Source: Paracoccaceae bacterium (GTDB lineage: Bacteria; Pseudomonadota; Alphaproteobacteria; Rhodobacterales; Rhodobacteraceae). Taken from it: DNA of 64,000 nucleotides. Under the pieces are notes generated by a model. That model made no database searches and was not told the DNA's origin. It worked only from the letters and a program-made list of their open reading frames with translations. The translations under genes were made by a program, and so were the position numbers. The stretch spans positions 186,001-250,000 of the forward strand of contig JAJFIC010000064.1 in assembly GCA_021775315.1 (NCBI GenBank), read 5' to 3'. Below are positions 16,779-25,467 of the stretch, piece after piece. How positions within the stretch are numbered: the first letter of the stretch is position 1; each line of letters opens with the position of its first letter.

Positions 16779-18344
16779 ATGACATTTTTTTCAAGTTCAA
16801 CAGATTTTGATTTCAGAAGAATAGACTTGAGCCAAATGCTCACGCAGGCGACCAACACCCTGTTTAGTGACGACGTGAATACTGTCTACACCGGGTCAAG
16901 CAACCCGACGCAGATATATGATCTGCTTTTCACCTTAACCATTCCGACCATTACGATTGAGGACACGTTCTCTATACTTTGGGGCGGTGGTTTTTCAACG
17001 ACCCTTGGCGGGACGGGGATCACACTGGACGTTGATGGCGGACCAGAAGGCGGTACAATCACGGCATTGTTTAATTCGTCAATTTCCGGCGCAACCGGGC
17101 CGAACACTTTCACAGCGATGGATTTTTCGGTCACCACTGCGGCGTTTGCGGCTGCGGTGCAGACAACCTCGACCGCCGATGATCAGGTCTTGATGCGATC
17201 CATGTTGGCGGGCGACGACGTTTTTGCCTTCAACGGGACAGGCACACACCGGGCATGGGGCTTTGGCGGCAACGACATTATGCTCGGCGGAAGAGGCACG
17301 GATTATCTTAACGGTGGCGCAAATAATGACCTGTTATCAGGCGACCGGGGCTCGGACTTTTTATATGGCGGAAACGGCAATGACGTTCTGATGGGCAGCA
17401 ATGGCAGCGATTTGTATCACGGCGGAAACGGCAATGACACTGCGTTAATGGGGTTTAATGGCAACCGCGTCGTCGTGGATCTGCGTGTGCTGACAGACCA
17501 AAATACGGGCGAAGGGCGTGATACCTTTGTCAGCATTGAAAACGTGTATACTTTTGCCGGCAATGATTTCTTACGCGGCAACAATTCCGCCAATGTATTT
17601 CGCACAGGCGGTGGTAACGACAAGCTGTTCGGTTATGGCGGCAACGACATCCTGGAAGGTGGCGCTGACGACGATTATTACCATGGTGGCACGGGGCGCG
17701 ATACGGCGGTTTTGGGGGGATTTGACAACAATATCACGGTAGATTTGCGGATTACCACAACACAGGTAACCGGCGAGGGTTCAGACCGGTTTGTTGCCAT
17801 CGAAAACGTCAATACCGGCGGCGGCAACGACCTGATATATGGCACCGGCTGGAGCAACATCCTGCGTGGAGGGTTTGGTAACGACCGGCTGTATGGACTG
17901 GTCGGAAACGACAGGCTGTATGGAGATGGCGGTAATGACAAGCTTTATGGCAATCAGGGGCGCGACACGCTGGACGGCGGATTTGGTGCAGACCAATTGT
18001 TCGGCGGCAGCGGAAACGATCGGCTAATCGGCAGCGGCGGCAGCGATATTCTGGTTGGCGGTACAGGTCGCGACGCGCTTATCGGCGGCGTCGGCGGCGA
18101 TATCCTTACAGGCGGCGCAAACGCCGACGTGTTTTTCTTTAACAGAAATTCCGGTTCTGACGTTATCACCGATTATGTAGACGGCGAAGACAGAATCCGG
18201 ATTACCAACGGCGCAAATGCGTTTGGCGATCTTGTGATTGCCCCGTCAGGAGGCACCGATGTAACCATTTCCTTTGGAAGCTCCGTCATAACAATTGAAG
18301 GTGCGACTGTGGGTGACTTTGACGCGAGCGATTTCATCTTTTAA
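16779..18344 (+). CDS. RTX calcium-binding repeat protein, probably secreted by a type I system
   Basis: 521 residues with no N-terminal signal peptide. Residues 1-145 form a non-repetitive, beta-rich domain that I do not recognise. From about residue 150 to 465 there are tandem nonapeptides of the GGxGxDxLx type (for example GGNGNDVLMGSNGSD, GGNDKLYGNQGRDTL) that bind calcium in parallel beta-rolls. The repeat array is broken twice by related segments of about 45 residues (NRVVVDLRVLTDQNTGEGRD and NITVDLRITTTQVTGEGSDR). The C terminus (FFFNRNSGSDVITDYVDGED, ending DFDASDFIF) is the usual secretion-signal region of Rhodobacterales RTX proteins. No transport genes or catalytic domain are present nearby, so its function (adhesion, matrix, toxin-like) is unknown. 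Confidence 0.85.
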   Translation: MTFFSSSTDFDFRRIDLSQMLTQATNTLFSDDVNTVYTGSSNPTQIYDLLFTLTIPTITIEDTFSILWGGGFSTTLGGTGITLDVDGGPEGGTITALFNSSISGATGPNTFTAMDFSVTTAAFAAAVQTTSTADDQVLMRSMLAGDDVFAFNGTGTHRAWGFGGNDIMLGGRGTDYLNGGANNDLLSGDRGSDFLYGGNGNDVLMGSNGSDLYHGGNGNDTALMGFNGNRVVVDLRVLTDQNTGEGRDTFVSIENVYTFAGNDFLRGNNSANVFRTGGGNDKLFGYGGNDILEGGADDDYYHGGTGRDTAVLGGFDNNITVDLRITTTQVTGEGSDRFVAIENVNTGGGNDLIYGTGWSNILRGGFGNDRLYGLVGNDRLYGDGGNDKLYGNQGRDTLDGGFGADQLFGGSGNDRLIGSGGSDILVGGTGRDALIGGVGGDILTGGANADVFFFNRNSGSDVITDYVDGEDRIRITNGANAFGDLVIAPSGGTDVTISFGSSVITIEGATVGDFDASDFIF

Positions 18345-18460
18345 CTGGCTTGATCCTTAATCCGCATCCTATGCCCATCATGTCGCATCCGCGCAGCCTT
18401 TGCTTGCGTCCTAGCCTGACTTAAGCGATTATCCCGCGACGCGATTTTGAAAGGACTCTC

Positions 18461-18916
18461 ATGCGCAAGTTTCTGGTCATTCTGGACAACACGACTGAGT
18501 GCCTCAACGCAATGCGGTTCGCAGCGCTAAGGGCGGCGAATACCGGCGGCGGTGTTACGATTTTGGCGGTTATTCCGCCGGAAGAATTCAATCACTGGAT
18601 CGGTGTTGCAGACATCATGCGCGAAGAAGCCCGCGACCGGATCGAGGCCCATTTCGAGGTGTTCTCAAAACGGATGCAGGACAAAGAGGGGATCACCCCT
18701 GAGCTTGAAATCCGCGAAGGCAAGATGGAGCCCGAGATCATTGATTACATTCAGGACAATCCTGATATCGGTGTTCTGGTGCTGGGTGCCGGCACTGGCA
18801 AAGAAGGACCGGGACCGCTGGTGACATATGTGCTGCGCTCGTCCGGTTCGTTGCCGATCCCGGTGACGATTGTCCCCGGTGGTATGAGCAAAGAGGCCAT
18901 CATCGCGGTCACCTGA
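18461..18916 (+). CDS. Universal stress protein family (UspA domain)
   Basis: 151 residues forming a single Usp domain: KFLVILDNTTECLNAMRFAALRAANTGGGVTILAVI at the start and VLVLGAGTGKEGPGPLVTYVLRSSGSLPIPVTIVPG at the end. The ATP-binding variant of the family has G-2x-G-9x-G(S/T) near the C terminus; here G-A-G-T-G-K-E-G-P-G matches only loosely, so nucleotide binding is uncertain. The ATG at 18461 has AAAGGA six bases upstream. It stands alone between the RTX gene and the Iron-Rhodo-box of the Nfu gene. Usp proteins accumulate under starvation and stress; no specific role can be given. Confidence 0.85.
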   Translation: MRKFLVILDNTTECLNAMRFAALRAANTGGGVTILAVIPPEEFNHWIGVADIMREEARDRIEAHFEVFSKRMQDKEGITPELEIREGKMEPEIIDYIQDNPDIGVLVLGAGTGKEGPGPLVTYVLRSSGSLPIPVTIVPGGMSKEAIIAVT

Positions 18917-18935
18917 GCCGCCTGAATTCCGCCAG

Positions 18936-18952
18936 TTTAGAATCCTTCTAAG
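18936..18952 (+). promoter_or_regulatory. Iron-Rhodo-box (predicted IscR operator) upstream of the Nfu gene
   Basis: TTTAGAATCCTTCTAAG contains a perfect inverted repeat TTAGAA (18937-18942) / TTCTAA (18946-18951) with a three-base centre. This matches the palindromic Iron-Rhodo-box described for Rhodobacterales and assigned to the iron-sulfur regulator IscR. It lies directly before a TTGACA element and 60 bases upstream of a gene for Fe-S cluster assembly, the expected target type. Seen: the palindrome. Known: the motif and its regulator. Inferred: iron-responsive repression of this gene. Confidence 0.72.
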
Positions 18953-18956
18953 GAAC

Positions 18957-18985
18957 TTGACAATTTTGCTTGGGATAGGCATATC
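18957..18985 (+). promoter_or_regulatory. Candidate sigma-70 promoter for the Nfu-tsaB-rimI unit
   Basis: A consensus -35 hexamer TTGACA (18957-18962) is followed after 17 bases by CATATC (18980-18985), which keeps three of six -10 positions. It sits between the Iron-Rhodo-box and the ATG at 19013. The -35 is good, the -10 weak. Confidence 0.5.
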
Positions 18986-19012
18986 CTTTGTCTCGATTGC
19001 AAAGGAAACACC

Positions 19013-19573
19013 ATGTTCATCCAGACCGAAGCCACACCAAACCCCGCAACGCTGAAGTTTCTGCCGGGGCAAACTGTTCTGGAAACTGGCACCGCTGATT
19101 TCCCATCCGCAGACGTGGCTGGAAATTCGCCGCTTGCGATGCGGATTTTTGCGGCCAGCGGCGTCACCGGCGTTTTCCTTGGCATCGACTTTGTCACCGT
19201 CACCAAGCAGGACGATCTGGACTGGAACCACCTGAAGCCGTCCATTCTGGGCGCGATTATGGAACATTACCAGTCGGGCCAGCCAGTGATTGAAGGCGCG
19301 AACACCGATAGCGGCCACACGGCCCATGAAGGCCCCGACAGCGAAATCGTTGATCAGATCAAGGAATTGCTGGACACAAGGGTGCGCCCTGCTGTGGCAC
19401 AGGATGGTGGCGACATCACCTTCCACGGATTTGAACGCGGCGTGGTCTATCTGGCCATGAAAGGCGCATGTGCCGGGTGCCCGTCATCCACCATGACGCT
19501 GAAAATGGGTATCGAAAACCTGTTGCGCCATTATATCCCGGAAGTGACCGAGGTTCGGCCCGTTGCCGCCTGA
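19013..19573 (+). CDS. Nfu/NifU-type iron-sulfur cluster carrier
   Basis: 186 residues in two domains. An Nfu N-terminal domain covers residues 1-88 (MFIQTEATPNPATLKFLPG, a family signature). A NifU C-terminal domain follows from about residue 105 with ELLDTRVRPAVAQDGGDITF and the cluster-binding pair CAGC at 153-156. Proteins of this build assemble or carry a 4Fe-4S cluster and deliver it to target enzymes in the cytosol. An Iron-Rhodo-box lies 60 bases upstream, which fits iron-dependent control. tsaB begins 11 bases before this stop codon, so translation is coupled. The high need for Fe-S targets (for example SdhB at 42 kb) gives context but no specific client can be named. Confidence 0.92.
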   Translation: MFIQTEATPNPATLKFLPGQTVLETGTADFPSADVAGNSPLAMRIFAASGVTGVFLGIDFVTVTKQDDLDWNHLKPSILGAIMEHYQSGQPVIEGANTDSGHTAHEGPDSEIVDQIKELLDTRVRPAVAQDGGDITFHGFERGVVYLAMKGACAGCPSSTMTLKMGIENLLRHYIPEVTEVRPVAA

Positions 19574-20219
19574 ACCACTGATTATCGGATTTGATACATC
19601 GGCCGCGCATTGCGCGGTCGCTTTGCTTTCCGGGGGTCATGTTCTGGTCAGCCGGATCGAAGAAATGCACAAGGGACAGGCCGAGTATCTGTTCCCGATG
19701 ATGGAACAAATGCTGGCCGAAATCGGCAAAAACTGGGCTGATATTGCCGCCATCGGCGTGGGCGTCGGCCCCGGCAATTTCACCGGCATCCGCCTGTCTG
19801 TATCCGCCGCAAGGGGCTTGGCGTTATCGCTGAACATTCCGGCGATTGGCGTTTCGGGTTTTGAGGCTATGGCCGAAGGGGTTACACGCCCGGTTCTGGC
19901 CAGCATCGACGCGCGCCGCGACGAGGTTTATTTGCAACTTCTGGACGGGTCTTGCGCCGGCGGGCCGCTGATTGCCAATCCTGACGATATTCCGGCGGCG
20001 TTTCATCGACCCGATATCGCCTGCGTTGGTCACAAAAACACGCAAATCGCCCAATCTGTTGGCGGGCAAGCGAGCAGCCCGGCCTTTCCTCTGCCAGTTG
20101 CGATTACGCGGATTGCGGCGCGTCGGATGGACCAGCCAAACCCCCGGCCCGCACCGCTTTATATCAAATCCGCCGATGCGGCGCCTTCGCGTGACGCAGC
20201 GCCAGTTATTCTGCCATGA
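19563..20219 (+). CDS. tsaB: tRNA N6-threonylcarbamoyladenosine synthesis protein TsaB
   Basis: 218 residues of the actin-like ATPase fold: LIIGFDTSAAHCAVALLSGG at the start, then MEQMLAEIGKNWADIAAIGVGVGPGNFTGIRLSVSAARGLAL, the most conserved stretch of TsaB, and LASIDARRDEVYLQLLDG. TsaB scaffolds TsaD and TsaE in making the t6A modification at position 37 of ANN-decoding tRNAs. The start is a TTG at 19563 inside the end of the Nfu gene; the alternative would cut into the conserved first beta strand. It overlaps rimI by four bases (ATGA), the common tsaB-rimI pairing. Confidence 0.92.
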   Translation: MPPEPLIIGFDTSAAHCAVALLSGGHVLVSRIEEMHKGQAEYLFPMMEQMLAEIGKNWADIAAIGVGVGPGNFTGIRLSVSAARGLALSLNIPAIGVSGFEAMAEGVTRPVLASIDARRDEVYLQLLDGSCAGGPLIANPDDIPAAFHRPDIACVGHKNTQIAQSVGGQASSPAFPLPVAITRIAARRMDQPNPRPAPLYIKSADAAPSRDAAPVILP

Positions 20220-20635
20220 ACGCCGAGGCAATGGCGCGGCTTCACGCTGAATGTTTCACCTCTCCGCGACCTTGGAGCGTGACTGAATTTCGTGACCTTC
20301 TGAAATCTGCCAATGTGTTTCAGTGTGATTGCGCCGACGGCTTTGCCATTGGCCGGATTGCTGGCCCCGAGGTTGAGCTGTTGACCATCGCCGTTGCGCC
20401 CAAAGCACAGCGGGCGGGGCTGGGTCGCAAATTGCTGCGCGAGTTCGAGGGTTTTGCCAAGGCGGCGGGCGCGAAACAGGCCTTTTTAGAGGTCGCCGAA
20501 GACAACAAAGCCGCCGTCGCTTTGTACCTATCCTGCGGCTATCAGACGGCGGGATACCGCAAGAATTACTATGCCAGCGTGACGGGTTCAAAGACCACCG
20601 CCCTTGTGATGCAGCATGACCTAACGGCAATCTGA
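20216..20635 (+). CDS. rimI: Ribosomal-protein-alanine N-acetyltransferase RimI-like (GNAT)
   Basis: 139 residues of the GNAT fold with acetyl-CoA motif A in VELLTIAVAPKAQRAGLGRKLLREF, motif B in AFLEVAEDNKAAVALYLSCGYQTAGYRKNYY, and the tyrosine near the end typical of RimI. RimI acetylates the N terminus of ribosomal protein S18 in Escherichia coli. The assignment is supported by the four-base overlap with tsaB, a widespread arrangement. Without that context it would be only a small GNAT enzyme. Confidence 0.85.
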   Translation: MNAEAMARLHAECFTSPRPWSVTEFRDLLKSANVFQCDCADGFAIGRIAGPEVELLTIAVAPKAQRAGLGRKLLREFEGFAKAAGAKQAFLEVAEDNKAAVALYLSCGYQTAGYRKNYYASVTGSKTTALVMQHDLTAI

Positions 20636-20819
20636 CCTTGGTTTGCCCGTTATTTCGCAGGGATTTTCGCGAAAACTGGAATAAACGGTAAAAAACTGTT
20701 GACCCCCCTTGGGGCCTTGGTTCTTAATCGCGCATGGTCATCTGCTGATCTGGGGGTATGCGCAGTGGGGTCACCCACACAGCCGCACCCAAAAGGAATA
20801 ATAAAACGGGAGAAAAATA

Positions 20820-21818
20820 ATGTCCTTTATGAAAACTATCTTTGGTACAGCCAGCGTGCTTGCCATTTCCGCGACAGCGGTGCTTGCCGATCCTGCCATT
20901 ATCTATGATATGGGCGGCAAATTCGATAAGTCCTTCAACGAAAGCGCCTATAACGGTGCGGCGCGCTGGGCAGAAGAGTCCGGTGGAAAATACCGCGAAT
21001 TTGAAATCTCGGACGAAGCCCAAAGGGAACAAGCGATCCGTCGTTTTGCCGAAGAGGGTTTCAACCCAATTGTCACCACAGGTTTCGCGATGAGCTCGGC
21101 CCTGGGTGCGGTTGCGGCGGATTATCCTGATCTGACATTCGTTACAGTCGATGGCTGGGTTCCGGATGCTCCAAACGTTCTGATCGTGTCCTTTACCGAG
21201 CACGAAGGCAGCTATCTGGTTGGCATGATGGCCGGCTTGAAATCTGAAAGCAACACAGTTGGCTTTATTGGCGGCATGGATGTGCCTTTGATCCGCAAAT
21301 TCGCCTGTGGCTATGCGCAGGGCGTGTTGGCGGCGAATCCGGATGCGACGATCATTTCCAACATGACAGGCACCACCCCATCCGCGTGGAATGACCCGGT
21401 AAAAGGTGGCGAACTGGCCAAAGCGCAAATCGCGCAGGGGGCCGATATCATTTATGCGGCTGCTGGCGGCACCGGTGTTGGCGTCTTGCAAGCCGCGTTT
21501 GACGAGGGTGTTTTATCCATTGGCGTGGACAGCAACCAGAACCCGTTGCATCCCGGCATGGTTTTGACCTCGATGCTTAAGCGCGTGGACACCGCAGTTT
21601 ACAACATCATGAAGATGGGTGACGACGCCAAAGGCGGCTATATGACCTTTGATCTTGCGGATGAAGGCGTTGATTATGCGATGGACGAGAACAACGCAGC
21701 GCTTGTCAGTGCAGAAATGAAGTCCGCAGTGGACGCCGCCAAGGCCAAGATCATTTCCGGTGAAATCAAAGTCCATGACTATACTTCGGATGACAGCTGT
21801 TCGGTTCTGAAATTCTGA
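20820..21818 (+). CDS. BMP-family ABC transporter substrate-binding protein (nucleoside type)
   Basis: 332 residues with an N-terminal signal peptide (MSFMKTIFGTASVLAISATAVLA-DPAI) and the Bmp/PnrA fold: IIYDMGGKFDKSFNESAYNGAARWAEE at the front, GSYLVGMMAGLKSESNTVGFIGGMDVPLIRKFACGYAQG in the middle, and IIYAAAGGTGVGVLQAA. PnrA-like proteins bind purine nucleosides in the periplasm. A purine nucleoside phosphorylase at the end of the same operon supports a nucleoside ligand. The gene lacks an obvious lipobox, unlike many members in other phyla. It heads an operon with the ATPase (4 bases downstream) and two permeases. The 184-base leader has a TTGACC element at 20699 but no convincing -10. Confidence 0.88.
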   Translation: MSFMKTIFGTASVLAISATAVLADPAIIYDMGGKFDKSFNESAYNGAARWAEESGGKYREFEISDEAQREQAIRRFAEEGFNPIVTTGFAMSSALGAVAADYPDLTFVTVDGWVPDAPNVLIVSFTEHEGSYLVGMMAGLKSESNTVGFIGGMDVPLIRKFACGYAQGVLAANPDATIISNMTGTTPSAWNDPVKGGELAKAQIAQGADIIYAAAGGTGVGVLQAAFDEGVLSIGVDSNQNPLHPGMVLTSMLKRVDTAVYNIMKMGDDAKGGYMTFDLADEGVDYAMDENNAALVSAEMKSAVDAAKAKIISGEIKVHDYTSDDSCSVLKF

Positions 21819-21821
21819 GGC

Positions 21822-23390
21822 ATGTCTGAACAGTCAACAAAAACGGGGCGGCAGGAAACTGCCGCCCCAGCTATCGAATTGATCGGTATCTCTAAGGCTT
21901 TCGGCCCGGTTCAGGCCAACAAAGACATTTCAATGTCTGTGGCCAAGGGTGCGATCCATGGAATTGTCGGCGAAAACGGCGCTGGTAAATCCACCCTGAT
22001 GTCCATCCTATACGGGTTTTACAAAGCAGACGCGGGCGAGATTTTCGTCAACGGCGTCGCCACACAGATCCCTGACAGCCAAGCCGCCATTAAAGCGGGC
22101 ATCGGCATGGTTCACCAGCATTTCATGCTGGTTGAGAATTTTACCGTTTTGGAAAATATCATCCTTGGTGTTGAAGACGGCGCGTTGATTAAGCCCTCAT
22201 TGGCCAAGGCACGCTCGGTCCTATTGGAACTGGCGCATGAATATGAGCTTGAGGTTGATCCCGACGAGATCGTCGAAAACCTTTCTGTGGGTCATCAGCA
22301 GCGGGTTGAGATCCTGAAAGCATTGTATCGCCAAGCTGATATCCTGATTCTGGACGAGCCGACCGGCGTCTTGACCCCGACCGAAGCTGAACATCTGTTT
22401 CGCATCCTGCGCAATTTGCGCGATCAGGGCAAAACTATCATTCTGATCACCCATAAGCTTAAAGAGATCATGAACGCGACCGACACGGTCAGCGTTATGC
22501 GACGCGGTAAAATGACGGCGACGGTAAAAACTGCCGAAACCAGCCCGCCGGAATTGGCGGAACTGATGGTCGGGCGCAAAGTGTTGTTGCAAGTGGATAA
22601 ATCGCCGCCAAAACTGGGCGAAACCGTGTTGGAGGTCAGCGACCTGCGGGTGCGCAACGAATTTGGCGTTGAGCGGCTGAAAGGCATTTCGTTTAATGTT
22701 CGGGCGGGCGAAATTCTGGGCATTGCCGGAGTGGCCGGAAACGGTCAGTCGGAGTTGCTGGAAGTGCTTGGCGGCATTTGCACCGGCACAGGTTCGATCA
22801 AGGTTCATGGCGACGAGCTGGACCTGACCGGCAATCATTCCGACGGCCAGTCCCGGCGGGCGCGCGGCATTGCGCATGTGCCCGAAGACCGACAGCGTCT
22901 GGGCCTGATCATGGATTTCATGGCGTGGGAAAACGCCTGTTTTGGCTATCACCACGACCCGAAATACCAGAAGAATTGGCTGATGATGGACAATGCGGCG
23001 ATCCTTGCGGACGCTGCTGCCAAGATGGAAAACTTTGACATCCGGCCACCCAATCCGCGCCTGCTGGCGCAGAACTTTTCCGGCGGCAACCAGCAAAAAA
23101 TCGTGCTGGCACGGGAAATCGAACGCAACCCGGAAATCCTGTTGGTCGGGCAACCGACGCGCGGTGTCGATATCGGCGCCATCGAGTTTATTCACAAACA
23201 GATCGTGGCGCTGCGCGACGCGGGCAAGGCCATTTTGCTGGTCAGTGTCGAGCTGGACGAGATCCTGTCCCTGACGGACCGGGTCGCGGTTATGTTTGAC
23301 GGCAATATTCAGGGCGAGCGGGTCACCGCAGAAACTGACGAAAAAGAATTGGGCCTGATGATGGCCGGCGCAAGTGAAGAGGCCGCCTGA
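21822..23390 (+). CDS. Nucleoside-type ABC transporter ATP-binding protein with two ATPase domains
   Basis: 522 residues with two fused ABC domains, as in RbsA/YufO-type ATPases. Domain 1 has Walker [10 protein letters not shown] (near residue 48), signature [15 protein letters not shown] and Walker [14 protein letters not shown]. Domain 2 has a degenerate Walker A (GVAGNGQSE), signature [15 protein letters not shown] and Walker [13 protein letters not shown], where the catalytic glutamate is glutamine. This asymmetry is normal in the family, so only domain 1 should hydrolyse ATP fully. It starts four bases after the binding-protein stop, and its stop overlaps the first permease start (TGATG). 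It powers import through the two permeases that follow. Confidence 0.92.
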   Translation: MSEQSTKTGRQETAAPAIELIGISKAFGPVQANKDISMSVAKGAIHGIVGENGAGKSTLMSILYGFYKADAGEIFVNGVATQIPDSQAAIKAGIGMVHQHFMLVENFTVLENIILGVEDGALIKPSLAKARSVLLELAHEYELEVDPDEIVENLSVGHQQRVEILKALYRQADILILDEPTGVLTPTEAEHLFRILRNLRDQGKTIILITHKLKEIMNATDTVSVMRRGKMTATVKTAETSPPELAELMVGRKVLLQVDKSPPKLGETVLEVSDLRVRNEFGVERLKGISFNVRAGEILGIAGVAGNGQSELLEVLGGICTGTGSIKVHGDELDLTGNHSDGQSRRARGIAHVPEDRQRLGLIMDFMAWENACFGYHHDPKYQKNWLMMDNAAILADAAAKMENFDIRPPNPRLLAQNFSGGNQQKIVLAREIERNPEILLVGQPTRGVDIGAIEFIHKQIVALRDAGKAILLVSVELDEILSLTDRVAVMFDGNIQGERVTAETDEKELGLMMAGASEEAA

Positions 23391-24487
23391 TGGATAAAAT
23401 GCCCCGCTGGGCCGATGTTTTTCTGGTGCCGTTCATCAACCTTGTGCTGGCGTTTCTGGTGGCAGGTCTGGTGGTTCTGGCGATCGGGGAAAACCCGCTG
23501 CACGCCATTTATTTCATGGTCAAAGGCGCGCTTGGGTCGACATCGGGGCTTGGCTACACGCTTTATTACGCGACGAATTACATCTTTACCGGCCTTGCCG
23601 TGGCCGTCGCCTTTCACGCCCGTTTGTTCAATATCGGTGGCGAGGGGCAGGCTGCGGTCGCGGGGCTGGGGGCGGCCATTGTTCTTCTGGCTTTTGACTG
23701 GCCGCATTGGTCGTTGGCGCTGCCTTTTGCCGTTCTGGGTGCTGGCGTCTTTGGCGCGGCATGGGCCTTTATCCCGGCCTATTTGCAGGCGAAGCGTGGC
23801 AGCCATATCGTGATCACCACGATCATGTTCAACTTTATCGGCGCGGCGTTGATGGGGTATTTGCTGAACGGCATCCTGAAAAGCCCCCATACCCAAAACG
23901 CGGAATCCTTACCCTTTCCCGCAGGCGCACATCTGCCCACCGCGCATGAGGTTCTGGCCCCTCTTGGCATTGCGTTTTCAAAATCCGCACCGCTGAACAT
24001 CAGTTTCCTGCTGGCAATTGCCTGCACGGTTTTGGTTTGGTTCCTGTTGTGGCGCACGCGCCTTGGATACGAAATCCGCGCCTTTGGCCACTCTGAATCC
24101 GCCGCCAAATACGCCGGTATTCCGGCTGTCAAAATCACCATTATCACTATGCTGATTTCCGGCGCATTGGCCGGAATGCTGTCGATCAATGTGGTGATGG
24201 GCGAGCAGGAACACCTGATTAAAGAATTCGTTGGCGGTGCCGGTTTCGTTGGCATTGCCGTGGCCCTGATGGGACGGTCGCATCCTTTGGGCATCGTTCT
24301 GGCGGCGCTGTTGTTTGGTATGCTGACCCAAGGCGGGTTCGAGCTGTTGTGGGAAATGCCGACGATTAGCCGCGAGATGGTTCTGGTCATTCAGGCGCTG
24401 ATCATCCTGTTTACAGGCGCGCTGAACAATTTGGTGCATGACCCTGTCGAACGGATATTTTTGCGCCTGCGTAAGAGGAAAAGCTGA
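23390..24487 (+). CDS. ABC transporter permease, nucleoside type (YufP-like)
   Basis: 365 residues with eight or more hydrophobic helices. YYATNYIFTGLAVAVAFHARLFNIGGEGQAAVAGLG is the diagnostic BPD_transp_2 region of guanosine/nucleoside permeases, followed by RGSHIVITTIMFNFIGAALMGYLLNG and AKYAGIPAVKITIITMLISGALAG. It forms half of the inner-membrane channel with the product of the next gene. It overlaps both neighbours by one base (TGATG), so all four transporter genes are coupled. Confidence 0.9.
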   Translation: MDKMPRWADVFLVPFINLVLAFLVAGLVVLAIGENPLHAIYFMVKGALGSTSGLGYTLYYATNYIFTGLAVAVAFHARLFNIGGEGQAAVAGLGAAIVLLAFDWPHWSLALPFAVLGAGVFGAAWAFIPAYLQAKRGSHIVITTIMFNFIGAALMGYLLNGILKSPHTQNAESLPFPAGAHLPTAHEVLAPLGIAFSKSAPLNISFLLAIACTVLVWFLLWRTRLGYEIRAFGHSESAAKYAGIPAVKITIITMLISGALAGMLSINVVMGEQEHLIKEFVGGAGFVGIAVALMGRSHPLGIVLAALLFGMLTQGGFELLWEMPTISREMVLVIQALIILFTGALNNLVHDPVERIFLRLRKRKS

Positions 24488-25467
24488 TGGATTTTGCTGA
24501 CCTATTTCTGCAATTCACGGTAACGCTTGATATGACCATCCGCCTGTCGACGGTGTTGATCCTTGCCTGTCTGGCAGGTCTGTTCAGCGAACGCGCTGGC
24601 ATTTTTGACATCGGTCTGGAAGGCAAAATGCTGATCGCGGCGTTCTTTTCCGCCGCCGCAGCCTATCATTCCGGCAATGCCTGGATCGGGGTTCTGGCGG
24701 GCATTGGTGCCTCTATGGTGTTTGCACTTATTCATGGGCTTGCCTCGATCACCTATCGCGGCAATCAGTTGATTTCAGGTGTTGCGCTCAACTTCCTTGC
24801 CTCTGGCCTAACGGTCGTGATCGGCAATGCCTGGTATCAAAAGGGCGGGAGCACGCCGCCTTTGACCGGCAACGGGCGGTTCCATGAAATCACGCTGCCA
24901 TTTGCCGATCTTTTGCGCGACGTGCCGATGCTTGGCCCGCTTTATGCAGACGTTCTGTCTGGCCATAAACCCATCGTTTACATTGCCTTTCTGGTGGTTC
25001 CGCTTAGCTGGTGGGTGCTGTTTCGCACCCGCTTTGGCCTGCGCCTGCGGGCCGTTGGCGAAAACCCTGCTTCGGTTGACACCGCTGGCGTGTCGGTGAT
25101 TAGGCAACGCTATGCGGCGGTGCTGATTGCCGGTGTTTTATGCGGTATTGCTGGCGCCTATTTGTCCACCTCGCAAGCGGCCAGCTTTGGCAAAGAAATG
25201 ACAGCGGGTCGGGGTTTTATCGCGCTGGCGGCGCTGATTTTTTCCAAGTGGCGGCCGTTCTATGCGCTGATGGCATGTCTGTTGTTTGGCCTGCTTGAGG
25301 CGATCAGCAACCTTTACCCCAGCATAGATGTGATCGGCCTGTTTTCGATCCCGGTGCAGTTCACCCAAGCCCTGCCCTATATCCTGACCGTGGTCATTCT
25401 GGCCGGTTTTGTCGGAAAGGCGATACCGCCCAAGGCCGGGGGCGCGCCCTATGTCAAAGAACGCTGA
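24487..25467 (+). CDS. ABC transporter permease, nucleoside type (YufQ-like)
   Basis: 326 residues, polytopic, with STVLILACLAGLFSERAGIFDIGLEGKMLIAAFFSA near the start and GLRLRAVGENPASVDTAGVSVIRQRYAAVLIAGVLCGIAGAYLS in the middle; these are standard second-permease motifs of the PnrA-type importers. It is the partner of the preceding permease. Its last 17 bases overlap the start of the purine nucleoside phosphorylase gene. Confidence 0.9.
   Translation: MDFADLFLQFTVTLDMTIRLSTVLILACLAGLFSERAGIFDIGLEGKMLIAAFFSAAAAYHSGNAWIGVLAGIGASMVFALIHGLASITYRGNQLISGVALNFLASGLTVVIGNAWYQKGGSTPPLTGNGRFHEITLPFADLLRDVPMLGPLYADVLSGHKPIVYIAFLVVPLSWWVLFRTRFGLRLRAVGENPASVDTAGVSVIRQRYAAVLIAGVLCGIAGAYLSTSQAASFGKEMTAGRGFIALAALIFSKWRPFYALMACLLFGLLEAISNLYPSIDVIGLFSIPVQFTQALPYILTVVILAGFVGKAIPPKAGGAPYVKER

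Noticed and set aside
20699-20727. Promoter or riboswitch before the BMP operon
   Set aside because: TTGACC at 20699 is followed at 17 bases by TCTTAA, a poor -10; the leader shows no known purine riboswitch core.
22221-23195. 324-codon minus-strand frame
   Set aside because: Shadow of the two-domain ABC ATPase gene on the plus strand.
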